A stretch of 41,713 bases of DNA from Oscillospiraceae bacterium. GTDB lineage: Bacteria; Bacillota; Clostridia; Oscillospirales; Oscillospiraceae. A model generated the notes under the pieces. The model did no database searches. It was not told the origin of the DNA and was given only the letters and a program-made list of their open reading frames with translations. Made by a program: the position numbers and the translations under genes. Positions 8,200-16,402 of this stretch are shown one piece after another (within the stretch, counting starts at the first letter, position 1; every line of letters starts with the position of its first letter). The stretch is from the NCBI GenBank assembly GCA_017397565.1, contig JAFQIL010000006.1, positions 1 through 41,713 on the forward strand, in the 5' to 3' direction.

Positions 8200-8305
8200 A
8201 GTTTACCTCCTGTTAATTCACAATTACAAAATTCGCCCAAAGGGAATCGTCCGTTTTGCGGATACCGGCGCATACCAACGCCAGTTTAATTTTGTTTACT
8301 ATAAG

Positions 8306-8334
8306 ATAATACCACTTACAGCGACTAAAAGCAA
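8306..8334 (-). promoter_or_regulatory. Promoter of the nuoE-nuoF-like operon
   Basis: On the minus strand TTGCTT (8334-8329) and TATTAT (8311-8306) with a 17-base spacer. Confidence 0.7.
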
Positions 8335-8390
8335 TAAGTTATCCGCGATTTCTGCAAATAATTTTTTCTGTAGAAATATGTGAAATTCTA

Positions 8391-8419
8391 TTGCTTTTTT
8401 GCCTTCTAGCCCGTATAAT
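8391..8419 (+). promoter_or_regulatory. Promoter of fdhA
   Basis: TTGCTT (8391-8396), 17 bases, TATAAT (8414-8419). It uses the same -35 hexamer as the divergent promoter. The transcript would have a leader of about 75 bases. Confidence 0.75.
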
Positions 8420-8446
8420 ATTGAATTGGTATAAGAGATTAATTTG

Positions 8447-8478
8447 GCGGTTTATGCCATCTTGTGATGGCGTTGCCG
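8447..8478 (+). promoter_or_regulatory. Stem-loop in the fdhA leader
   Basis: GCCATC, loop TTGT, GATGGC at 8456-8471, extended outward by GGC/GCC pairing. It lies between the promoter and the AGGAGG site of fdhA. No T run follows, so it is not a terminator. Its role is unknown; mRNA stability or control of translation are options. The rest of the 8200-8503 gap holds only the two promoters. Confidence 0.4.
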
Positions 8479-8503
8479 TGTCCATCTATTTTAGGAGGAA
8501 GCT

Positions 8504-11179
8504 ATGCTGAATGTAACTATCGACGGCATTAAAGTGCAAGCCAAGGAAGGCAGTACCATTTTGGAGGCTGCTCAGAGTGTAGGTATCGAGATTCCTACCC
8601 TTTGCTACCTGAAGGACCTGACCCCTGAGGCATCCTGCCGGATCTGCCTGGTGGAGATTGAGGGTATCCCCAAGCTGTTCACCGCCTGCTCCACGCCTGT
8701 AGCTGAGGGCAATGTGATCTACACCAAGAGCGAAAAGGTCATTGCTGCCAGAAGATCTGTTCTGGATTTGATGCTGTCTACCCACAATGCAGACTGCTTC
8801 AGCTGCGCCAAGAACGGTGATTGCCAGCTGCAGAATCTGTGCTATGAGTACGGTGTTGAAAAGACCAGCTTTGCCGGTGTGAAGAACGATTACCCTATCG
8901 ACGACTCCAACGAATTCTTTACTTACAATCCCCAGCAGTGCATCCTCTGTCAGCGCTGCGTCCAGACTTGCCAGAAGCTCCACGGTGAAGCTGCCATCGG
9001 CATCGCAAACCGCGGCTTCAAGGCCAAGATCTCTACACCCTTCGATCAGCTGATCCGCGGCACTAACTGCGTATCCTGCGGTAACTGTGTCAGCGTTTGC
9101 CCCGTAGGTGCTCTGTTGCCCAAGTCTAAGGTTCGTTACCGCGCTTTTGAAACCAAGAAGGTCCCCACCACCTGTACCTACTGCGGCGTAGGCTGTCAGC
9201 TGGAGCTGTTGGTGAAGGACAACACCGTTGTCGGCGCACAGCCTCTGTACGGCAAGGCCAACAAGGGCCTGCTCTGCGTCAAGGGCAAGTTTGGTTACAA
9301 CTTTATCAACCACAAGGACCGTCTGACCACTCCTCTGATCCGCAAGGACGGTGTGCTGCAGGAAGCCTCTTGGGATGAGGCCATTACCTATGTGGCAACT
9401 AAGATTAATACTATCAAGGCAGAATCCGGCCCCGATGCTCTGGCCGGCCTCAGCAGCGCCCGCTGCTCCAACGAAGATAACTATGTCTTCCAGAAGATGA
9501 TGCGTGCTGCCATCGGCACCAACAATGTGGACCACTGCGCACGTCTGTGCCACGCCTCCACGGTTGCCGGTCTGGCTACCACCCTGGGTTCCGGCGCTAT
9601 GACCAACTCTATTGCGGAAGCCGCTGATCAGGATGTGGTCTTCGTCACCGGCTCCAACACCACCGAGACCCACCCCGTTATCGGCTCTCTGATCCGTCAG
9701 GCAAAAAAGAAGGGTGCAAAGATTATCGTTGCTGAGCCTCGGCGTATCCCCTTGTGCCGTGAGGCTGATGTGTTCCTGCAGATCAAGCCCGGTACCAATG
9801 TTGCGCTGTTCAACGGTATGATGAATGTGATCATCTCCGAAGGCCTGCAGGACCAGAAGTACATTGATGAGCGTACCGAAGGCTATGAAGAGCTTAAGGA
9901 AGTCGTTAAGGACTACACCCCCGAGGTGGTTGCTGAAATTTGCCAGATCGATGCAGAAGAACTCAAGAAGGCCGCCCGCCTGTATGCCAAGGCTGACAAG
10001 GCCGGCATCTACTATGCTATGGGTGTTACCCAGCATTCCACCGGTACTGAGGGCGTTATGGGCACCTCTAACCTGGCTCTGCTGTGCGGCAAAATCGGCA
10101 AGTACGGCTGCGGTGTCAACCCCCTGCGCGGTCAGAACAATGTTCAGGGCGCTTGCGATATGGGTTGTCTGCCCGGCGATATGCCCGGCTACCAGAAGAT
10201 TTTCAACGATGCCGTTCGTGAAAAGTTTGAAAAGGCTTGGGGTGTCAGCCTGTCCGGCAAGCCCGGTCTAACCGTGACCGAGATCATGAATGCTGTGGAA
10301 GAAGGCAAGATCCGTGGCCTGTACATTATGGGCGAGAACCCCATGATGTCCGATCCCGACCTGAACCATGTGGAAAAGGCGCTGAAGGCTTGTGAATTGC
10401 TGGTTGTTCAGGACATCTTCCTGACCGAGACCGCTGCTTTGGCAGATGTAGTTCTGCCCGGCTGCACCTTTGCAGAAAAGGACGGCACCTTTACCAACAC
10501 CGAGCGCCGTGTACAGCGGATTCGCAAGGCTATCAACCCCATCGGTCAGAGCCACGCAGACTTTGAGATCCTCTCTGATGTGATGGCTGCTTTGGGTTAC
10601 GGCAACAGCTTCCGTACCGCTGAAGAAGTCTTTGCTGAAATCGCATCTGTCACTCCCTCCTACGGTGGCATGAGCTATGAGCGCCTGGAAAAGGAAGGCC
10701 TGCAGTGGCCCTGCCCCACCGCCGATCATCCCGGCACTCCCATTCTGCATGTGGGTAAGTTCAGCCGCGGTGAGCGCGCGCTGTTCAAACCCGCTCCCTA
10801 CCGTCCCTCCGCAGAAACTCCCGACAGTGAATATCCCATGATCTTCACCACAGGCCGTATTCTGTATCATTATCATACCAGCACCATGACCGGCCGCGTC
10901 GAAGGCCTGAAGAATATCGCTGGCCGCTCCTATGTGGAAGTGAACCCTGCCGACGCTGCCAAGCTGGGCATCGCTCCAGGAGATGATGTGAAGGTCTCCT
11001 CCCGCCGTGGCGGAGTTGTCGTGGAAGCAAGAGTTACTGACATCGTACCGGAAGGCGTGCTGTTTATGCCCTTCCACTTTGCAGACGGCCCTGCCAACCT
11101 GCTGACCAACACTGTCACCGATCCCACCGCAAAGATCCCCGAGCTGAAGGTCTGCGCCGCCCGGATCGAGAAGGCGTAA
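8504..11179 (+). CDS. fdhA: Formate dehydrogenase catalytic subunit with NuoG-like N-terminus, Cys type
   Basis: Mo or W bis-pterin enzyme interconverting formate and CO2. The 891 residues begin with a NuoG-like module: [2Fe-2S] (C34, C45, C48, C62), a His-Cys [4Fe-4S] (H94, C98, C101, C107), and two [4Fe-4S] sites (C146-C156 and C189-C199). The FDH core follows, with its own [4Fe-4S] (C224, C227, C231, C258). The metal ligand is C349 in DHCARLCH, where many relatives have selenocysteine; His350 follows as expected. The codon is TGC, so no Sec insertion is needed. A C-terminal pterin-binding domain (GRILYHYHTSTMT) completes it. AGGAGG precedes the ATG. The clusters at the N-terminus would connect to the divergent NuoE/NuoF-type pair. 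Mo against W cannot be decided here, though tupABC nearby favours W. Confidence 0.93.
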   Translation: MLNVTIDGIKVQAKEGSTILEAAQSVGIEIPTLCYLKDLTPEASCRICLVEIEGIPKLFTACSTPVAEGNVIYTKSEKVIAARRSVLDLMLSTHNADCFSCAKNGDCQLQNLCYEYGVEKTSFAGVKNDYPIDDSNEFFTYNPQQCILCQRCVQTCQKLHGEAAIGIANRGFKAKISTPFDQLIRGTNCVSCGNCVSVCPVGALLPKSKVRYRAFETKKVPTTCTYCGVGCQLELLVKDNTVVGAQPLYGKANKGLLCVKGKFGYNFINHKDRLTTPLIRKDGVLQEASWDEAITYVATKINTIKAESGPDALAGLSSARCSNEDNYVFQKMMRAAIGTNNVDHCARLCHASTVAGLATTLGSGAMTNSIAEAADQDVVFVTGSNTTETHPVIGSLIRQAKKKGAKIIVAEPRRIPLCREADVFLQIKPGTNVALFNGMMNVIISEGLQDQKYIDERTEGYEELKEVVKDYTPEVVAEICQIDAEELKKAARLYAKADKAGIYYAMGVTQHSTGTEGVMGTSNLALLCGKIGKYGCGVNPLRGQNNVQGACDMGCLPGDMPGYQKIFNDAVREKFEKAWGVSLSGKPGLTVTEIMNAVEEGKIRGLYIMGENPMMSDPDLNHVEKALKACELLVVQDIFLTETAALADVVLPGCTFAEKDGTFTNTERRVQRIRKAINPIGQSHADFEILSDVMAALGYGNSFRTAEEVFAEIASVTPSYGGMSYERLEKEGLQWPCPTADHPGTPILHVGKFSRGERALFKPAPYRPSAETPDSEYPMIFTTGRILYHYHTSTMTGRVEGLKNIAGRSYVEVNPADAAKLGIAPGDDVKVSSRRGGVVVEARVTDIVPEGVLFMPFHFADGPANLLTNTVTDPTAKIPELKVCAARIEKA

Positions 11180-11202
11180 CCGTGAATACTACAAGCGAAA
11201 AT

Positions 11203-11227
11203 CCCGGAGCGGAAACGCTCCGGGAGG
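11203..11227 (+). promoter_or_regulatory. Perfect hairpin overlapping the mobA-fdhD ribosome site
   Basis: CCCGGAGCG, GAAA tetraloop, CGCTCCGGG: a nine-base perfect stem at 11203-11224. The last three G of the stem are the first three bases of GGGAGG, the ribosome site for the ATG at 11236. With no T run after it, this is not a terminator. It could partly hide the ribosome site or protect mRNA ends between fdhA and mobA-fdhD. Confidence 0.6.
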
Positions 11228-11235
11228 CTCTTCCT

Positions 11236-12585
11236 ATGTTTGGAACCGCTGCCATCCTGGCAGGAGGAAAATCCTCCCGGATGGGTTTTGATAAACAGCT
11301 CCTAATGGCAGATGACCGCCGAATTCTGGAAAACATCATTCGAACCCTGAAGGAAGAATTCTCTGACATCCTGATTGTCACCGCCAAGCCTCAGCTGTAT
11401 GAAGGTATGGATGTCCGGCTTTGCAGCGATATCTATCTGGGTAAAGGTCCTTTGGCCGGTGTCCATTCGGCACTAAACCACGCCCGCAGTCGATATGTGT
11501 ATCTGCTGGCTTGCGATATGCCGGTAGTAAATTTGGATTTCGTTCGCCATCTGAAAAATAATCTTTTGAATTCCGGAGCAGATATCTGTGCCGGCAAATT
11601 TCAAGATCGGCTTGAGCCATTCAACGCCTTTTATTCCCGCGCACTGTTGGACGAGGTGGTTCACCGGCTGGAAACCGGAAACAGTTCTCTGTTCCGCTTT
11701 ATTTACGCAAGCCGGGCCTGCGTGATCTCCCAGGATGATGCTGCCAGTTTTGATAAGGAGCTTCAAATGTTTACCAACATCAATACCCGCAGCGAATACG
11801 AAAAGTACTTAGGCATCACCACAGAAGAACCGGAAGGGGAAGCCAGAGCCCTGGTGGATAAGCTGGAAATCGTTCGCTACATCCGGGGAGAATATGTTCC
11901 CATGCGGGATTTGATGGTCCACGAAACCGCTTTGCATGTAGAGATTTCCGGAAAAACGGACAGGACACTATACTGTTCTCCCAGTGAGCGAAAAGAACTA
12001 CTGATAGGATATCTGTACACACAAGGTTATATCCGTTCTCTGGATGACATTATATCCCTGGAGCTGGATGAAGACGCAGGAAGAGCTTCTGCCCGGCTTG
12101 CACAGTTCGAGCCTCAGTCCCGGACGCCTCTGTGTGACAGTGCCGTATTTGACCCAGAGATCCTGCTTGACAACCAGCAGCGGTTCTACGATAATTCTAC
12201 GCTGCAAAAAGCTACTGCCGGAACCCATTGCTGTGCGCTTTGTGACGACAGTGGCACTTACTTCTCCTGCGTGGATATCAGCCGTCACAATGCCATGGAT
12301 AAACTGGCAGGAAAGGCGCTGCTCAGTGGAGTTTCGCTGAAAGATAAGTATATCCTTACCAGCGGCCGGATCCCCATGGATATGATCCAAAAGGTGGCCG
12401 CCATCGGTGTTCCTATGATCGTATCCCGTTCCACCCCCACGATTGCGGCTGTGGAAACTGCCCGTAGCGCCAATATTACACTTCTGGGTTTTTCCCGGGA
12501 GAACCGTTTCAATATCTACAGCGCTCCCAACAGATTAAAAGGCTGTAATTTCGCAATTACCTCAACTGATGCAAATCGGGAATGA
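11236..12585 (+). CDS. MobA-FdhD fusion protein
   Basis: Two steps of formate dehydrogenase maturation in one chain. Residues 4-193 are MobA (GTP binding to molybdopterin, making the guanine dinucleotide), with LAGGKSSRMGFDKQ, GKGPLAGVHSAL and CDMP. Residues about 205-430 are FdhD, the sulfur carrier that passes sulfur from a cysteine desulfurase to the cofactor, with GTHCCALC, SRHNAMDKLAG, TSGRIPMDMIQK and VSRSTPT. The start is set at ATG 11236 because GGGAGG lies eight bases before it and a hairpin occupies the upstream stretch; a GTG at 11182 is the alternative. Odd: the CxxC that carries sulfur in E. coli FdhD (C121/C124) is not found; its region has a single cysteine (TPLCDS, C300), and cysteines instead cluster at 332, 333 and 336. 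The gene follows fdhA directly. Confidence 0.88.
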   Translation: MFGTAAILAGGKSSRMGFDKQLLMADDRRILENIIRTLKEEFSDILIVTAKPQLYEGMDVRLCSDIYLGKGPLAGVHSALNHARSRYVYLLACDMPVVNLDFVRHLKNNLLNSGADICAGKFQDRLEPFNAFYSRALLDEVVHRLETGNSSLFRFIYASRACVISQDDAASFDKELQMFTNINTRSEYEKYLGITTEEPEGEARALVDKLEIVRYIRGEYVPMRDLMVHETALHVEISGKTDRTLYCSPSERKELLIGYLYTQGYIRSLDDIISLELDEDAGRASARLAQFEPQSRTPLCDSAVFDPEILLDNQQRFYDNSTLQKATAGTHCCALCDDSGTYFSCVDISRHNAMDKLAGKALLSGVSLKDKYILTSGRIPMDMIQKVAAIGVPMIVSRSTPTIAAVETARSANITLLGFSRENRFNIYSAPNRLKGCNFAITSTDANRE

Positions 12586-12718
12586 TGAACGCAAAATATT
12601 CTATAGTTAATACCTATAGATCGTTTTTCGCAAAGTACTGGTGCATCACTTTACATTGCTTATAACGCACTGCGCATTCCCCCTTAGCCGCAGATACGCG
12701 TTATTTTCACTCCTTGGG

Positions 12719-12748
12719 GCCCCCGATTTGCCCAATCGTCGGGGTCCC
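12719..12748 (+). terminator. G+C-rich stem after mobA-fdhD
   Basis: CCCCCGATT, loop TGCCC, AATCGTCGGGG. No T run follows, so termination is uncertain. The rest of the 12586-12836 gap shows no gene. Confidence 0.4.
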
Positions 12749-12781
12749 TCCCTAAAACCGCATCACTTTCGTGATGATTTT

Positions 12782-12814
12782 AAAAGTGCGACATGGAAAC
12801 CATGTCGCACTTTT
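12782..12814. terminator. Bidirectional terminator between mobA-fdhD and the alcohol dehydrogenase
   Basis: Perfect 15-base stem AAAAGTGCGACATGG / CCATGTCGCACTTTT with a three-base loop; T-rich ends on both strands. Confidence 0.9.
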
Positions 12815-12836
12815 CCTTTACTTCTATTTTAGCGTA

Positions 12837-14051
12837 TTATTTCCGGACAGATGCAATGAGTCTGCGGAAATCCTTTCTTGCCCAAACCACCGGCACGGGA
12901 TACAACGGGTTTGCCTCCTTCTTGGCCCAGGTGATCATCTGGTCGATATCCTCGTCCTTGATCATATCAAAGCCGTCGGGCAGCCCCATCTTGGCATTGG
13001 TCTGCTCAATCCAACGAATAAAGGCATTGGCCTTCTCCGCTTCATTGGCACCGCCAATACCGCAAACATCCGCCAGTTCTGCCAGGCGCTTGTGGGCAGA
13101 AGCACCATACTCCCGCATCACATGGGGCAGCAACACTGCCATAGCAAGACCATGAGCAACACCGTACAAACCGCCTAAGGTATGACCGATGGCGTGGACA
13201 TAGCCAACGCAACCACGGGTAAAGGCTCGGCCGGCATAGAAGGCACCCCGCTGCATATTCTGCCGGGCTTCCAGATTGCTGCCATCTTCAAAGGCCACAA
13301 GAATGTTGTCATGAATCAGCTTAACAGCTTCTTTTGCCAATCGATTTTCCAGCTTGGTGTTATATGTCTTGTTAGTGTATGCCTCTACCGCATGGGCAAG
13401 AGCGTCCATGCCGGTAGTTGCGGTTGTGTAAGGAGGCAGTCCAACCGTCAGTTCCGGATCCAGAACCGCGTACTTGGGAATCAGGAATGGATCGTTGATA
13501 GCAGCCTTGCGATGGGTGGCAGAATCCGTAATAACTGCCGCAACCGTGGTCTCAGAACCGGCACCGGCGGTAGTGGGGATCGCAACAAAGGTGGGGATAG
13601 GCCAATGGACCTTCAACAGACCTTGCAGCTGTGCCACTTTCTTTCTGGGATGCACCGCCTTGGCAGCGATACCTTTGGCGCAGTCGATTCGGCTGCCGCC
13701 GCCCAGCGCCACGATGGCCTTGCAGCCATTTTCCTTATAGGTCTTGTAGCCGGCCTCCACATCGTCGGAGGTAGGGTCGGTGGTATCGTAAGTTTGCAGG
13801 GCATAGCGTATACCGGCAGCGTCGAAGCCATCCAGCATAGGCTTGACCTGACCCCGGCGAACCATACCGGAACCGGTAACTACCAAAACATCGTTGATTT
13901 TCTTTTCTTTCAGGAAATTACCCAGCTCAGCGATTTTGCCGGGACCTTCCAGATAGTGGGGCATACGGTAGCCCATGAAGTAGTTACCTACCTTCAGAAC
14001 CGCCTGAAACGTGCGGCACCACAGAACGTCCAGCTTGTAAGCGATATCCAT
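12837..14051 (-). CDS. Iron-containing alcohol dehydrogenase
   Basis: Group III NAD(P)-dependent alcohol dehydrogenase interconverting aldehydes and alcohols. The start is ATG 14051 (AAGGAGGAGCAAT upstream), giving 404 residues; the frame extends further upstream without a ribosome site. Cofactor-binding GGGSRIDCAKG, the TAGAGSE stretch, and the iron ligands in MDALAHAVEAYTN (Asp, His) and HAIGHTLGGLYGVAHG (two His) are all present. An N-terminal extension of about 20 residues precedes the usual fold. It follows the AOR gene by 32 bases in one operon, which pairs acid-to-aldehyde and aldehyde-to-alcohol steps. The natural substrate cannot be read from the sequence. Confidence 0.9.
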   Translation of the reverse strand: MDIAYKLDVLWCRTFQAVLKVGNYFMGYRMPHYLEGPGKIAELGNFLKEKKINDVLVVTGSGMVRRGQVKPMLDGFDAAGIRYALQTYDTTDPTSDDVEAGYKTYKENGCKAIVALGGGSRIDCAKGIAAKAVHPRKKVAQLQGLLKVHWPIPTFVAIPTTAGAGSETTVAAVITDSATHRKAAINDPFLIPKYAVLDPELTVGLPPYTTATTGMDALAHAVEAYTNKTYNTKLENRLAKEAVKLIHDNILVAFEDGSNLEARQNMQRGAFYAGRAFTRGCVGYVHAIGHTLGGLYGVAHGLAMAVLLPHVMREYGASAHKRLAELADVCGIGGANEAEKANAFIRWIEQTNAKMGLPDGFDMIKDEDIDQMITWAKKEANPLYPVPVVWARKDFRRLIASVRK

Positions 14052-14083
14052 ATTGCTCCTCCTTCTTATCCGCTTGGCGGAAA

Positions 14084-15991
14084 TCATTTGATCTTCAGCC
14101 GCCGCAGGGTAGCTTCGGTGGGGATACCGTTCTTATCCCATCCCCGGGCAGCGTAGTATGTCTTTTTCATCTTTTCCAAAGGAATCTTTGTTTTGGGATT
14201 CTTGGGATCCTGCGGTACATCTGTCAGACGCTTTGGCAACTTGTCTTTTGCCTCGGTAATGCCAAAGCGTGTATTGATCAGTCGCTCCATGGTGTAACCC
14301 CGCTCACCGATCTGTAAATACCGTCCCAAATCCATCTTCATCCCCAGCGCATACTTAATCATCTTTGTATGATGGAACACTGGCAGATGAAGCATAAGAA
14401 CACGGGGATATTTGTTCATCAGCCGTACCGCCCAACCGATGTGAGTAGCCACGACATTAATGGATTTGGTAATGACACTGTTGGGCTTGGTCAGCAGGAA
14501 TCCCGGGAAAAAGGCATAGGATGTAAACAGGCACTGGCCGGACGCGGAGATGGTTTCCATCAGATCCTGGAACATCATGGTGAAATCTGCCTTTGCTTTG
14601 GGAGTTTGTGTGTCCACATGCAGACCCAATCCTTCCAAAATCACCAGATAACCGCCATTCAAATGGCAGCCACCCCGGTTGGAAACCGCATAACCAAGAC
14701 CTTGGCCTACAGCCTTACGGGGCTCATAAGCGGCCAGTTCCAATCCCTTGGAATGCATAGCGAATTCCGTGCCGCCGTATTTTTCAGAAAGGCGCTTGCT
14801 GCCCTGTGCCAGCTCATCACCGATACCCCGGCGATATGCAATATCTTCAAATACGGCAGACAGATTGTCGGCATTGCCAAAGTTGAGGCCATTGTCCCAC
14901 AGCCCCTTCTCGTTTGCCTCCATAGCCCAGGCGATGGTGTTGGCAGTGGAAATGGTATCCATGCCCAGTTCATCCAATTCATAGTTCCACCGGATGACCT
15001 TTTTCAAATCGTTGTTGCAGAGGTTACTGCTCAAAAGGCCCAAGGTTTCCAGTTCGGGACCCTTTATCTGCTTGCCGTCGACCTCCACCGTTCTGGCACA
15101 GCGGATGGGGCAAGTCTGACACCCCTTGTTGGTGATATTGAATTTTTCGGCCAGATGCTCACCCGAAACCAGTTCGAAATCTTCGAACTGACCGGAAGAG
15201 TAGTTCTTAGTGGAAAGCAATCCGCAGGCCTGCATAGGTTTTACCAAACCTGCAGTACCCAATTTCGGAAGCTGGCTGCCGGTGAGGGGATGCTTTTGCA
15301 GATAGTCAAACCACTTTTTGATCCATTCCTTGCTTTTTTCTTTGTCATAGACCTCTACAGTATGCGTACCGGAAGCAGTAATGGCTTTCAGGTTTTTCCA
15401 CCCCATAACCGCACCCAGACCGGCACGGCCGGCTGCACGCTCATCGCTAAAAATTCCGGAATATAGCACCTGGTTTTCACCGGCAGGGCCAATGCAAAGC
15501 TTACCAAACCTTTTGGTGCTGACCTTGCCCGCCAGCAGCTGCTGGCATTCACTGGTCTTGGTACCCCAAAGGTCATCGGCATCATGGAAAATAAACTGAT
15601 CATCCACGATTTCCAACCACTTGGGACTTTGGCATCGGCCTTTCAAGATCAGTGCGTCAAAACCTGCCCGCTTCAGATACAGACCAAAACTGCCGCCGCA
15701 GTTGGATGAGGCCAGAATCCCGGTTTGAGGGGACAGACCGGAAACATTAAACCGGGCAGAACTGGGCGCGCCGGTGCCGGACAACGGGCCTGTGGAGATA
15801 ACGAGCCAATTCTCCTCGCTGAACGCTTTTTCCTTGCCTGTCAGGTGATCGCACAGGATTCTGGCAGCCATGATTTTACCGCCTAAGTACAGTTCTCTGT
15901 CTTCATCGGACCAAGGATATTCGCTGATGGTTTCTGTGGTAAGATCTACCATCACAACCTTACCCATATAGCCTGCGTATTTGGATTTCAT
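14084..15991 (-). CDS. aor: Aldehyde:ferredoxin oxidoreductase, complete
   Basis: Tungsten bis-pterin enzyme oxidising aldehydes to acids, or the reverse, with ferredoxin. The length of 635 residues is near the family norm. The N-terminal pterin domain opens MKSKYAGYMGKVVMVDLT and has SSARFNVSGLSP and SSNCGG. The [4Fe-4S] ligands are C291, C294, C298 and C487. The residues matching Glu313 and His448 of the Pyrococcus furiosus enzyme are E313 (GPELETLG) and H443 (SNRGGCHL). DELGMDTIS supplies a pterin contact. GGGAGGG stands before the ATG. First gene of the aor-adh operon. The tungstate transporter upstream, read in the same direction, fits its metal need. Substrate range is unknown. Confidence 0.93.
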   Translation of the reverse strand: MKSKYAGYMGKVVMVDLTTETISEYPWSDEDRELYLGGKIMAARILCDHLTGKEKAFSEENWLVISTGPLSGTGAPSSARFNVSGLSPQTGILASSNCGGSFGLYLKRAGFDALILKGRCQSPKWLEIVDDQFIFHDADDLWGTKTSECQQLLAGKVSTKRFGKLCIGPAGENQVLYSGIFSDERAAGRAGLGAVMGWKNLKAITASGTHTVEVYDKEKSKEWIKKWFDYLQKHPLTGSQLPKLGTAGLVKPMQACGLLSTKNYSSGQFEDFELVSGEHLAEKFNITNKGCQTCPIRCARTVEVDGKQIKGPELETLGLLSSNLCNNDLKKVIRWNYELDELGMDTISTANTIAWAMEANEKGLWDNGLNFGNADNLSAVFEDIAYRRGIGDELAQGSKRLSEKYGGTEFAMHSKGLELAAYEPRKAVGQGLGYAVSNRGGCHLNGGYLVILEGLGLHVDTQTPKAKADFTMMFQDLMETISASGQCLFTSYAFFPGFLLTKPNSVITKSINVVATHIGWAVRLMNKYPRVLMLHLPVFHHTKMIKYALGMKMDLGRYLQIGERGYTMERLINTRFGITEAKDKLPKRLTDVPQDPKNPKTKIPLEKMKKTYYAARGWDKNGIPTEATLRRLKIK

Positions 15992-16128
15992 AGGCGATCC
16001 CTCCCTTTCGTTCGTTATAAATCGCTTTTAATTTATATGCAACAACAGAAACAGAAAAAGTGCAATTTATCCCTCCCTTTTACTCTAAATACCTATTGCG
16101 ACAATTATCTTTCTTGTAGTAACATTGG

Positions 16129-16149
16129 AATACTTCCCTTGGAAGTATT
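16129..16149. promoter_or_regulatory. Palindrome upstream of aor
   Basis: AATACTTCC-CTT-GGAAGTATT, a perfect nine-base inverted repeat 138 bases before the aor start. It lacks a T run and could be an operator. The 15992-16402 gap holds no gene; besides this palindrome and the tupC terminator I see no clear promoter consensus. Confidence 0.4.
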
Positions 16150-16304
16150 TTGGAATTGTTTATCATAGCCATTACCTGCCAAGTTATTTGGGCTCACGAC
16201 AAATTATGGATCACTCTGACCGGAGTTCTTTGTATAGCCGGATTATTTGCCATTCGACGCTTCGCGCCTAACCGAGGTATGCAGAAAAAACCGTAAGACA
16301 AAGC

Positions 16305-16331
16305 GGGCGTGCTGCTTTTTGCAGCACGCCC
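16305..16331 (-). terminator. Stem-loop after tupC
   Basis: GGGCGTGCTGC / GCAGCACGCCC with a five-base loop, perfect 11-base stem. On the minus strand it is followed by GCTTTG, a weak T tract, so it is a plausible but not ideal terminator for tupABC. Confidence 0.6.
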
Positions 16332-16402
16332 ACCGTATTTGCCTGAAACCGCAATCCGATTAATATTAGCAGGTTTATTTATAAATATGACAGAATAGGA
16401 AG

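Noticed and set aside
6073..8289. Open frame of 738 codons on the plus strand
   Set aside because: It lies opposite the NuoF and NuoE-like genes, whose motifs and ribosome sites are clear. The plus-strand product has no recognisable domain and no ribosome site.
8200..8503. Mo-cofactor riboswitch before fdhA
   Set aside because: The leader after the promoter is only about 75 bases with one small stem, too short for the known class.
9548..9550. Possible selenocysteine in formate dehydrogenase
   Set aside because: The codon at the metal-ligand position is TGC, not TGA, so it is a Cys enzyme.
8486..10036. Open frame of 516 codons on the minus strand
   Set aside because: Complement of fdhA. It follows from the codon bias of the real gene.
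11182..11235. GTG start for MobA-FdhD, adding 18 residues
   Set aside because: No ribosome site before it, the added residues do not belong to MobA, and the stretch forms a perfect hairpin leading to the site used by ATG 11236. Kept as a lesser option.
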